Part shown: in pieces, positions 1 to 8,076 of the stretch
How positions within the stretch are numbered: position 1 is the first letter of the stretch
Layout: each line of letters opens with the position of its first letter
Assembly: GCA_964370035.1 (NCBI GenBank)
Contig: CAYJGT010000003.1
Location: 1-47,408 of the forward strand
Direction: 5' to 3'
DNA: 47,408 bases
DNA from: CAYJHC01 sp964370035
GTDB taxonomy: Bacteria; Bacillota; Clostridia; Peptostreptococcales; Anaerovoracaceae
Notes under the pieces: model-generated
What the model was told of the DNA's origin: nothing
Seen by the model: the letters and a program-made list of their open reading frames with translations, nothing else
The model's database searches: none
Position numbers and translations under genes: made by a program

Positions 1-1189
1 CTGATATACTTCTTGAAAAGTTATGATACTTACACCCAAACATTATCGGAGGACAAGCTGATCTAACATGAATTTCTTCTGCTCCATTTTCCGTAAGATA
101 TCCAACGGTTTCCCTAAGTTGTGTACCCCTTACAATGGAGTCATCTACTAGAATAAACTTCTTTTTATTTATCATCTTAAACACTGGTACTAGCTTCATC
201 TTTGCAATTAAGTTTCTAGCATCTTGATGTTGAGGCATAAAGCTTCTTGGCCATGTAGGAGTGTATTTTATTAAAGGCCTAGAGTATCTAAACTTACTAC
301 CGTTGGCATATCCTAAGGCATGAGCTATTCCACTGTCTGGAACTCCTGCTACATAGTCCACATCCATTCCTCCTTCTTCTTCATCTCTTTTAGCCATAAG
401 TTCGCCATTTCTATTTCTTACAAACTCTACATTTTTCCCTTCATAAATAGATGTGGTATATCCAAAGTATGTCCAAAGAAAAGTACATACCCTCATTTTT
501 TCTCCTGGCTCTTGAAGAGTTTTTTCATGACCCACATTTAGCAAAGCAATCTCTCCAGGCCCCAGTTCTCTTTTATATGTATAACCTATGTTTATAAAGG
601 CAAAAGATTCTGAAGCGGCACACATGCTACCATTTTCCTTCTCGCCAATTACAAGGGGGGTTCTTCCTACTTTATCCCTTGCAACATAAAGGCCTTCATC
701 TGTTAAAACCATCATTGTAACTGAGCCTTCTATTCTATCTTGAGCTATCCTTATTCCATCCTGAATGTCTTTGCCTGTAGCAACTAAGGCCGCAACCAAT
801 TCAGTGTTATTTATATTGTGGTGAGACATTGTCATAAAGTAGCTGCCTTGCCTGCTCTTTATGATTTCTTCTACCAGTTTTTCCTTATTATTTATTCTCC
901 CTACTGTAGTTATAGCAAAATTACCTTGCTCACTATATACAGTCAAAGGCTGCGGATCCGAATCACTAATAGCGCCTATCCCCGATTGGCCTTTCATCTC
1001 ATCTAATTCAGCTTCAAACTTACCTCTAAAAGGAGCATTGGAGATATTGTGTATCCCCGACTTAAATCCATTATCTCCTAGGATGCACATCCCCCCTCGT
1101 TTCGTACCAAGATGAGAGTGATAGTCAGTCCCAAAGAACACATCCATTACACAGTCTTCCTTTGAGATAACTCCAAATATTCCACCCAT
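1..1189 (-). CDS. PurF-like amidophosphoribosyltransferase homologue, partial at the window edge
   Basis: The frame opens at an ATG two bases after the purN stop and stays open to base 1, so the C-terminus lies outside the window. The N-terminal part aligns with the Ntn glutaminase domain of PurF and the distal part with its phosphoribosyltransferase domain. The PRPP-binding motif VDDSIVRGT and a VPDSGIAHALGYA segment are clear. Canonical PurF begins, after Met removal, with a catalytic Cys (CGVFG). Here the start reads MGGIFGV, so the nucleophile is absent, and the usual HNG segment of the glutamine pocket reads VGR. From memory, this Cys-less type is a recurrent PurF paralogue in anaerobes. 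It may use ammonia, depend on another glutaminase, or have another role. Position as last visible gene of the pur operon supports a purine link. Family assignment is confident; activity is not. Confidence 0.85.
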   Translation of the reverse strand, partial: MGGIFGVISKEDCVMDVFFGTDYHSHLGTKRGGMCILGDNGFKSGIHNISNAPFRGKFEAELDEMKGQSGIGAISDSDPQPLTVYSEQGNFAITTVGRINNKEKLVEEIIKSRQGSYFMTMSHHNINNTELVAALVATGKDIQDGIRIAQDRIEGSVTMMVLTDEGLYVARDKVGRTPLVIGEKENGSMCAASESFAFINIGYTYKRELGPGEIALLNVGHEKTLQEPGEKMRVCTFLWTYFGYTTSIYEGKNVEFVRNRNGELMAKRDEEEGGMDVDYVAGVPDSGIAHALGYANGSKFRYSRPLIKYTPTWPRSFMPQHQDARNLIAKMKLVPVFKMINKKKFILVDDSIVRGTQLRETVGYLTENGAEEIHVRSACPPIMFGCKYHNFSRSIS

Positions 1190-1191
1190 AA

Positions 1192-1776
1192 TTACATCCT
1201 TTCTATTTCGACTATTTCTTCGATCACTTTTCGAATACCTTCTGATAATATTTTATGTTCTACCACTAAAACTCGTTTTGCTAAAGTTTCAGCAGTGTCA
1301 TTTTCTAACACAGGTACGGCTTCTTGAACTAAAATTCTTCCAGTATCAACACCTTCATCTACAAGGTGGCAAGTTGCCCCGCTTTCTCTTTCTTTTCCAT
1401 CAATAACTGCTTGATGAACTCTTTTTCCATAAAACCCTTTCCCTGAATATTTGGGAATCAAAGAAGGATGTATGTTTATTATTCTTTCATTGAATGCCTG
1501 CACTACATTTCTAGGTAATACTTTCATATACCCCGCAAGAACAACAATGTCTATTTCCTTTTGTATCAAAGCCCAAACCAAGTCATCTGTATCCGTAATG
1601 ACAGCAGTTTCAATTCCTTCGTTTTTTGCTCTTTCAATGGCATAAGCATCTTCTCTACTAGAAATCACAAATTTAACTTTGCAGTTTTTCAATTCTCCGC
1701 ATTTTATGTTATCTATTATGGCCTGCATATTGGTTCCCCCACCTGAGACCAAAACCCCAATATTATATTCTCTCAT
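1192..1776 (-). CDS. purN: phosphoribosylglycinamide formyltransferase (GART)
   Basis: PurN transfers a formyl group from 10-formyltetrahydrofolate to GAR, the third step of IMP synthesis. The 194-residue product has the N-terminal VLVSGGGTN phosphate-binding loop, the catalytic segment INIHPSLIPKYSGKG with Asn and His, and GATCHLVDEGVDTG with the late catalytic Asp. Length is normal for the family. A GTG directly abuts the purM stop, but the ATG three bases on is the better start; a GGAAGG ribosome binding site inside the end of purM serves either. Tight spacing with purM upstream and the PurF-like gene downstream implies one polycistronic message. Confidence 0.95.
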   Translation of the reverse strand: MREYNIGVLVSGGGTNMQAIIDNIKCGELKNCKVKFVISSREDAYAIERAKNEGIETAVITDTDDLVWALIQKEIDIVVLAGYMKVLPRNVVQAFNERIINIHPSLIPKYSGKGFYGKRVHQAVIDGKERESGATCHLVDEGVDTGRILVQEAVPVLENDTAETLAKRVLVVEHKILSEGIRKVIEEIVEIERM

Positions 1777-1779
1777 CAC

Positions 1780-2823
1780 CTATTTCCCTTCCAAAACAAC
1801 TTCTTTTGTAGATGATTCAATAACTTCTCCAATTTTCCAAGCCTGCTCACCTGCATCTGTTAATGCTCTTAAAACCTTTTCCTCTTCATCTTTATCTACG
1901 AAGAAAAGCATCCCAATCCCCATGTTGAAAGTACTAAACATTTCATCATTATTGTTGCCACTTTTTTCCTGAAGAAAGGGGAAGATTTTGGGCATTTCCC
2001 AAGAGCTTATATCTATGCGGCAGCCTACATTTCCGTGAAAAATTCTAGGAATATTTTCAAAGAAACCTCCACCAGTCATATGAACCATACCATTTATCTT
2101 TGCAACTTGGTTGACAGAGTTAAAAGCTTTTGTATATAGCTTAGTCGGCCTAATTAAGTTTTCACCTAAAGTTTCTCCAAGCTCCGGAACAAAGTCATCA
2201 ACTTTCATTCCTTCTCTATCAAAAAGAACTTTCCGCACCAGGGAAAACCCATTACTATGTAGCCCTGAGGAAGCAACTCCTATAATCGAATTCCCTGCCT
2301 TCACATTTTCTCCTGTAATAATTTTGCTTTTAGAAACTATTCCAATAGCAAACCCAGCCATGTCATATTCCCCTTCTTGGTAAAAATCTGGCATTTCAGC
2401 TGTCTCTCCACCAACAATTGAGCACTCTCCCTGTAAGCAACCTTCTGAAATTCCCTTAACAAGGTCTTCGACTTTTTCAGCCTTAACTTTTCCTGTAGCT
2501 ATGTAATCAAGGAAAAACATAGGCTTTGCACCTTGACAAATTATATCATTTACACACATTGCCACACAGTCTATTCCAACAGTATCATGTTTATCCATTA
2601 AAAATGCAATCTTTAATTTTGTTCCTACGCCATCAGCACCAGAAACTAAAACAGGATTATCTAAATCTTCCTTATCAATTTCATATAAACTTCCAAAACT
2701 TCCCAGTCCTGTTAATACATTTTTTGTAAAGGTTTTCGATACATGCTCTTTCATTAGAGAAACTGCTCTTTCTCCTTCTTTTGTATCTACCCCAGCATCC
2801 TTATATGTAAGCTTCTTATCCAT
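1780..2823 (-). CDS. purM: phosphoribosylformylglycinamidine cyclo-ligase (AIR synthetase)
   Basis: PurM closes the imidazole ring, converting FGAM to AIR with ATP in the cytoplasm. The 347-residue protein has the normal family length. Recognisable segments are an N-terminal YKDAGVD, the GVGTKLKIA nucleotide/substrate motif near residue 65, the VNDI metal motif, a GGETAEMPDFY loop, SSGLHSNGFSLVR, and HMTGGGFFENIPR. It is followed without a gap by purN. The 250 bases between it and purE contain no gene: purC, which often sits here in Clostridia, is absent from this position. A weak AAAGATGG-type ribosome site precedes the ATG. Confidence 0.96.
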   Translation of the reverse strand: MDKKLTYKDAGVDTKEGERAVSLMKEHVSKTFTKNVLTGLGSFGSLYEIDKEDLDNPVLVSGADGVGTKLKIAFLMDKHDTVGIDCVAMCVNDIICQGAKPMFFLDYIATGKVKAEKVEDLVKGISEGCLQGECSIVGGETAEMPDFYQEGEYDMAGFAIGIVSKSKIITGENVKAGNSIIGVASSGLHSNGFSLVRKVLFDREGMKVDDFVPELGETLGENLIRPTKLYTKAFNSVNQVAKINGMVHMTGGGFFENIPRIFHGNVGCRIDISSWEMPKIFPFLQEKSGNNNDEMFSTFNMGIGMLFFVDKDEEEKVLRALTDAGEQAWKIGEVIESSTKEVVLEGK

Positions 2824-3073
2824 TTTCGCCCATCTTTCTTTTAATTTCTATTAACCAGCTCTTATTGTTTATTGTTAAAATTAGCCTTCTATTTGTCAGC
2901 TATCTAGAACTATTCTCGCCTAAAAAATAATTCCCCTTCAAAACTATGCTCCTAGTTATTATAAACCTACCTAAGATTTATCTTACTCTTAGCAAATCAC
3001 ATATAAGGTACTACTATATTAAATCTGACAATTCTAGCATTCTTGGCGCTGTTTCTTATAGCGAATTTAAAAC

Positions 3074-3565
3074 TTAAACTAGCTGATTTTGTAATTCTTC
3101 GTCCATAGCTGTAACATCTGCTGCCATTTTCTCTTTATAATCCTTCATTGCTTGTCTAAGTTCTGGGTACTTTCCACCCATGATTTGAACAGCTAAAAGA
3201 GCTGCATTCTCAGCACCATCAATTGCAACTGTTGCAACTGGTACACCTTTTGGCATTTGAACTACAGAAAGTAAAGAATCAAGACCATCCATTGTGCTGG
3301 ACTTCATCGGAAGACCAATTACAGGCAACGGTGTAAGTGACGCTACAACTCCACCTAAATGTGCCGCCTTTCCAGCTGCTGCAATTATTACTTCTACTCC
3401 CCTATCTTCAGCAGTTGTCGCAAACACTTCAGCCGCCTTTGGCGTTCTATGTGCAGAGATTACTCTAACTTCAGTTTCTACTTCAAAGCTTTTTAGTATT
3501 TTTACTGCTTTTTCTACTACTGGATAATCCGAATTACTTCCCATTACTATTGCTACTTTTTTCAT
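3074..3565 (-). CDS. purE: N5-carboxyaminoimidazole ribonucleotide mutase
   Basis: PurE moves the carboxyl group of N5-CAIR to give CAIR. The 163-residue product carries the phosphate-binding GSNSDYPVVEKA loop near the N-terminus, the SAHRTP motif with the catalytic His around residue 40, and AAAGKAAHLGG followed by SLLSVVQMPKGVPVATVAI. This is the class I bacterial pattern, with GK in place of the commoner GG before AAHL. A GGGAGAAG ribosome site precedes the start. No purK is adjacent, so N5-CAIR synthetase must be elsewhere or the enzyme may act on AIR and CO2. It is separated from purL by 223 bases that hold no gene. Confidence 0.96.
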   Translation of the reverse strand: MKKVAIVMGSNSDYPVVEKAVKILKSFEVETEVRVISAHRTPKAAEVFATTAEDRGVEVIIAAAGKAAHLGGVVASLTPLPVIGLPMKSSTMDGLDSLLSVVQMPKGVPVATVAIDGAENAALLAVQIMGGKYPELRQAMKDYKEKMAADVTAMDEELQNQLV

Positions 3566-3788
3566 TTTTCTTCTCCCTTTTTTCTAATAATTTTTCATAA
3601 ATCGCTTTACAACATCTTTTTCTTTTCATTTCGTTTCATTAATTAGTATCTTGTCTATTTTTGTTAATGATATTTTCATAAAACTTAATTTAGTTCGTCT
3701 TTCTAAAGTTCTTGAGTTTTGATTTTTTAACTCTCTCCATTTTGCTTTCCTTCTAAGAAAATCGCCGCTTTGCTTAATCCTCAAAGGG

Positions 3789-6700
3789 TTACTTTCTCAG
3801 GAAGTCTACGCCACTTTTAAAGATTTGCTGATCATAATTTCCAATTACATTTTTATAAACGTTCTTTCCTATTCTTTCAGAATGGGCCATCTTTCCTAGA
3901 ATTCTGCCATCTTCTGATGTAATTCCTTCTATCCCCATTACCGAATAGTTAGGGTTAATCTCCATATCCATTGACGGCTTACCTTGTAGATCCACATATC
4001 TTGTTGCAATTTGTCCTTTAGCAATTAGTTCTTTTACCACTTTATCGTTGGCAACAAATCTACCTTCTCCATGAGAAACAGCAACAGTGTGTATATCTCC
4101 TACTTCTGTTCCTCTAAGCCATGGCGAATGGTTGTTTACTATAGAAGTTCGAACTAATGAAGATACATGCCTTCCAATTTTATTATATGTAAGAGTAGGG
4201 GAATTTTCTCCTTGGTCAACAATTTTCCCTTCTGGAACAAGGCCAAGCTTTATAAGAGCTTGGAACCCATTGCAAATCCCTAGCATTAGGCCTCCTCTAT
4301 CTAGTAAATCTGTAGTTGCTTCTTTGATTAACGGATTCCTAAATATTGCCGTTATAAACTTTGCCGAACCATCCGGCTCATCTCCTCCACTAAATCCTCC
4401 AGGAAGCATTATAATCTGACTTTCTCGTATTCCCTTTGCCAAGCTTTCAATCGACTGATTTAAAGCATCCTCGCTTAGATTTCTAATTATTTCGATTGAG
4501 GCTTGAGCTCCTGCTGCTTCAAAAGCCCTTTTGCTGTCCATTTCACAGTTAGTTCCTGGGAAGGCCGGTATTATTACCTTTGGTTTAGCAACCTTTATTG
4601 CCGCTGTCAAAGCTGCTTTCTCAACAGGCTTAATAGCTTTCATCTCTTCCTTAAGTTCCTCTGTCTTAGTTGGGAAGATTTTTTCAAGAGGACTAGTCCA
4701 CTTCTTTACAAAGTCTTTCAAAGAAATTTTTCTCTCTCCTGCACCTTGCTGAATTATTATATTTTCACTTCCTATTGTCTTTCCTATTGGCATGTAAGGA
4801 ACTCCCTCAAACAGCTCTGTCAGTTCCAAATTACCATCTATTTCTAAGATTAAGCTTCCATATGCCGAAGCCAATAGTTTTTCTTCTGACAACCCTATTA
4901 TCTGAGCACCAACTTTATTTCCTGCAGCCATCTTGCCTACCGACATGAATAATCCGCCATGAGAAATTGTATTACTTGCCAAAACTTTTCCTTCTTGAAT
5001 CAGATTCGTAACCTTAGCCATAAGGAATTTATAATTTTCCAAATCCAATAGATTATTTTCTAGTTTCTTTGGTTCAACTATGACAATGTGATTTCCCGCT
5101 TTTTTAAATTCAGGGCTGATAATATTATCCGCATCCGTTGTTGCCACTGCAAAGGATATTAGGGTCGGAGGAACATTAATTTCATTAAAGGTTCCCGACA
5201 TACTATCTTTTCCCCCAATTGCTGGAGTTCCTAAAGCAAGCTGAACCTTCAAAGCTCCTAGCAATGCAGCCATTGGCTTAGCCCATTTCTCTGGGTTTTC
5301 CCCTAATTTTTCAAAGTAGTTTTGGAAAGATAACCTAGCATCTTCCACCCTTCCTCCAAGGCCTACAATCTTAGTAATCGAATCTATTACTGCATAATAT
5401 GCTCCATGGAAAGGGCTAGCTTCAGAAATCATAGGATCAAATCCATATGTCATTAGTGTTGCTGTTTCAGTATTACCCTCAACTACTGGAAGCTTTGCAG
5501 CCATTCCTAGAGCTGGAGTTAACTGAGTTTTTCCACCTAAAGGCATCAAAACAGTGCCCGCTCCAATTGTGCTATCAAAATTCTCAATAAGGCCTTTTTT
5601 ACTACAACAATTTAGGTCTTCTAAAGCTTCTTCTATAGAATTTATTTTTCTCTCATTTTCATACTTCACAGGTTGCTTAACTTTTACAATAGAATCTTGG
5701 CTTGCACCATTTGTATCTAAGAAGTTTCTGGAAATGTTGAAAATTTCTTTTCCTCTCCACTCCATTACCATTCTTCCAGTATCAGTTATTTCGGCAACTA
5801 CAGTAGCTTCAACGTTTTCTTCATCTGCATACTTGAAAATCAAATCTCTATTTTCTTTATTTATTACAACAGCCATTCTTTCTTGTGATTCTGAAATAGC
5901 AAGTTCGGTTCCGTCTAAGCCGTCATATTTCTTTGGAACTTGATCTAAATAGATGTGTAGGCTATCTGCAAGCTCTCCTACCGCAACCGATACCCCTCCT
6001 GCTCCAAAATCATTACATCTTTTTATAAGTGTAGCAACTTCTTTTCTTCGAAACATTCTCTGAATATTTCTTTCGACTGGAGGATTACCCTTTTGTACTT
6101 CTGCAGAACAATCAGTTATAGAACCTTCCGTATGTTCTTTTGATGATCCAGTTGCTCCACCTACTCCATCTCTTCCAGTCCTTCCTCCAAGAAGTACAAC
6201 TAGATCCCCCGTTTCAGGCCTAGTACGCACAACGTTTTCTGCAGGGGCAGCAGCAATTACAGCTCCAACCTCCATTCTTTTGGCAACATAACCTTCATGA
6301 TAAATCTCATCAACAAGGCCAGTAGCAAGGCCGATCTGATTACCGTAGGAGCTGTAACCCTTTGCCGCCTCCTTAGTAATTTTAGACTGAGGAAGCTTCC
6401 CTGGCAAAGTCTTGCCTAGGGGCGTTCTTGGGTCTCCCGCGCCTGTAACCCTCATAGCTTGGTAAACGTAGGAGCGACCTGACAGTGGGTCTCTAATTGC
6501 ACCCCCTAGGCAAGTTGCTGCCCCTCCAAATGGCTCAATCTCCGTCGGATGATTGTGAGTCTCATTTTTAAACATAACTAGCCAATCTTCTTCTTTACCG
6601 TCGATTTTCGCTTTTACCTTTATGCTACAAGCATTAATTTCTTCCGATTCATCTATATCCGTTACTATTTCTTCCTTTTTTAAATATTTCGCACCTATTG

Positions 6701-7571
6701 TTGCCATATCCATCAAAGAAACTGGTTTTTTCTTTTCTATATACATTTTGCTTCTAACCTGTAAGTACTCATCAAAACTTTCTTTAACTAGCTGTCCATA
6801 TGGACTTTCATCAAAGAAAATTCCGCTAAGCTCAGCATTAAAAGTTGTATGTCTACAGTGGTCTGACCAATAGGTATCTATTACCCTAAGCTCTGTGTCC
6901 GTAGGGTTTCTATTCTCTTCTTCTTTATAATATTTCCTTATATGCTTTAAATCCGCAAGGCTCATTGCAAAACCTTGTTCTTTTCTAAAACCATCTAGGC
7001 CTTCATCCGTTTTCTCTAAAAAACCTTCCCAAACCTTTACATCTTCTGGCACTACGACTTCCATTTCTAAAGTTTCAGGTTTTTCCATCGCTGCTTTCTG
7101 GGAATCTACTGGATTTATCAAAAAACCCTCAATAGCCTCTCCTTGAGCCTTAGTAATTACTCCCTCCACAAATATTACCTTTGCAAATTTTACGATAGGC
7201 ATTGCTGCAGGATTTATCAGTCTTATGCACTGCATTGCTGAATCGGCTCTTTGATCGTACTGGCCAGGAAGGTATTCAACCGCTACAAGAAAATTTGTCC
7301 AAGATCCATCTTCATTTTTCTTTTCTTGGATTTCTTTTGGCATTATCTCTTCATATACAATGTCTACAGGAGTTTCAGAAAAAATATTATCTCTAGCCTT
7401 TCCATAGCTTTCATCGTCAATATTTGACATATCATATCTATTAAGAATTCTAACCGCTTTTATAGTCTTTATATTTAAGTTATTTTTTAGTTGCGTTAGC
7501 AAGCCTATCTCTTCTACCTTGTTTTCTTCTTTTTTCTCGACAAAAATTCTTCTAATCAAGTTATTATTCAT
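3789..7571 (-). CDS. purL: phosphoribosylformylglycinamidine synthase, fused single-chain form (PurL synthetase plus PurQ glutaminase)
   Basis: The enzyme converts FGAR to FGAM using ATP and glutamine. At 1260 residues this is the large form that joins PurS-like, PurL and PurQ parts. The linker and first synthetase half hold HCRHTTFNAEL and the nucleotide motif FKNETHNHPTEIEPFGGAATC with its downstream IRDPLSGR. The second half has GGKDSMSGTF. The C-terminal class I glutaminase domain shows IPAFPGTNCEMD, the nucleophile elbow GICNGFQALIKLG, and a late SHGEGRF. All catalytic Cys, His and Glu segments I can recognise are present, so the fused glutaminase looks functional, in contrast to the PurF-like gene downstream. 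An AAAGGTGAG ribosome site precedes the ATG. It is the first gene of the visible purine operon. Confidence 0.97.
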   Translation of the reverse strand: MNNNLIRRIFVEKKEENKVEEIGLLTQLKNNLNIKTIKAVRILNRYDMSNIDDESYGKARDNIFSETPVDIVYEEIMPKEIQEKKNEDGSWTNFLVAVEYLPGQYDQRADSAMQCIRLINPAAMPIVKFAKVIFVEGVITKAQGEAIEGFLINPVDSQKAAMEKPETLEMEVVVPEDVKVWEGFLEKTDEGLDGFRKEQGFAMSLADLKHIRKYYKEEENRNPTDTELRVIDTYWSDHCRHTTFNAELSGIFFDESPYGQLVKESFDEYLQVRSKMYIEKKKPVSLMDMATIGAKYLKKEEIVTDIDESEEINACSIKVKAKIDGKEEDWLVMFKNETHNHPTEIEPFGGAATCLGGAIRDPLSGRSYVYQAMRVTGAGDPRTPLGKTLPGKLPQSKITKEAAKGYSSYGNQIGLATGLVDEIYHEGYVAKRMEVGAVIAAAPAENVVRTRPETGDLVVLLGGRTGRDGVGGATGSSKEHTEGSITDCSAEVQKGNPPVERNIQRMFRRKEVATLIKRCNDFGAGGVSVAVGELADSLHIYLDQVPKKYDGLDGTELAISESQERMAVVINKENRDLIFKYADEENVEATVVAEITDTGRMVMEWRGKEIFNISRNFLDTNGASQDSIVKVKQPVKYENERKINSIEEALEDLNCCSKKGLIENFDSTIGAGTVLMPLGGKTQLTPALGMAAKLPVVEGNTETATLMTYGFDPMISEASPFHGAYYAVIDSITKIVGLGGRVEDARLSFQNYFEKLGENPEKWAKPMAALLGALKVQLALGTPAIGGKDSMSGTFNEINVPPTLISFAVATTDADNIISPEFKKAGNHIVIVEPKKLENNLLDLENYKFLMAKVTNLIQEGKVLASNTISHGGLFMSVGKMAAGNKVGAQIIGLSEEKLLASAYGSLILEIDGNLELTELFEGVPYMPIGKTIGSENIIIQQGAGERKISLKDFVKKWTSPLEKIFPTKTEELKEEMKAIKPVEKAALTAAIKVAKPKVIIPAFPGTNCEMDSKRAFEAAGAQASIEIIRNLSEDALNQSIESLAKGIRESQIIMLPGGFSGGDEPDGSAKFITAIFRNPLIKEATTDLLDRGGLMLGICNGFQALIKLGLVPEGKIVDQGENSPTLTYNKIGRHVSSLVRTSIVNNHSPWLRGTEVGDIHTVAVSHGEGRFVANDKVVKELIAKGQIATRYVDLQGKPSMDMEINPNYSVMGIEGITSEDGRILGKMAHSERIGKNVYKNVIGNYDQQIFKSGVDFLRK

Positions 7572-7736
7572 ATTTCATCTCACCTTTATCCTGCACACAT
7601 AACATCTAACATATTTCCCTATTACAGCTTCATTTCTATAACAAATTCTTTTTTTATATTTAAATTTTACCCTGTTTTTTTAATAAAATCATCTTTTTAC
7701 GGGATTTTCTTTATTTTTTTCAATCTATTTTCTTTT

Positions 7737-7786
7737 TTTGTTCGTATAATATCGAACAAAAACTATATTTTTCGTTATTTTGTTCG
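7737..7786 (-). promoter_or_regulatory. candidate PurR-type operator (paired CGAAC / GTTCG elements) upstream of purL
   Basis: Read on the plus strand, TTTGTTCG (7737-7744) and CGAACAAA (7753-7760) form a perfect 8-bp inverted repeat around TATAATAT, and a third element TTTTGTTCG lies at 7778-7786. The CGAAC at 7753 and GTTCG at 7782 are 24 bases apart in the convergent orientation of Bacillus-type PurBox pairs, whose core is CGAAC with A/T flanks. The spacing is close to, but slightly longer than, the B. subtilis arrangement as I recall it. The location about 170 bases before purL fits purine repression. The assignment to PurR is inference. Confidence 0.5.
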
Positions 7787-8002
7787 AATAATTTAGATCG
7801 TACTAAATACTTTACACAGATATTCTTTGGGCTTAAATACCCCCTTACATATTATTTTACTCAGCTCCGCCATAAACATCAAACTATTCCTTCCGGCAAA
7901 AGAAAATTATTTCACTTTAGGCTCTATTTTTTCTTTTTGCTAAGATAAATCTCCTCAAACCTAAAGCAATCTATCTTTAGGTCTAGCCATATTTATCCTA
8001 AC

Positions 8003-8042
8003 AAAAAATTGAGCACACATTTTCATATGCGCTCAATTTTTT
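8003..8042 (-). terminator. Rho-independent terminator of the VWA surface-protein gene
   Basis: Arms AAAAAATTGAGC (8003-8014) and GCTCAATTTTTT (8031-8042) are perfectly complementary, with A and T runs outside. It lies about 35 bases after the stop of the surface-protein gene and could work in both directions. Confidence 0.85.
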
Positions 8043-8076
8043 TAATTGTTATATACTGTTTTAAATAAGGTTCAAT

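Larger units (their letters stand above)
7572..8076. other. intergenic region upstream of purL (505 bp)
   Basis: No gene is seen here. It holds the purL leader, the inverted CGAAC/GTTCG elements listed separately, and the terminator of the surface-protein gene near 8003-8042. The 200 bases between 7787 and 8002 show no feature I can name. No guanine-riboswitch core is visible. Confidence 0.7.

Noticed and set aside
5554..5943. Open frame of 129 codons on the strand opposite purL
   Set aside because: It lies wholly inside purL, has no ribosome site and no family resemblance; it is a shadow of the coding strand.
7737..7760. LexA (SOS) box
   Set aside because: LexA sites are CGAAC-N4-GTTCG. 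Here the close pair has the opposite orientation and 8-base spacing.
7572..7860. Purine (guanine) riboswitch upstream of purL
   Set aside because: I could not find the conserved junction core or the paired loop sequences; only inverted CGAAC elements are visible.
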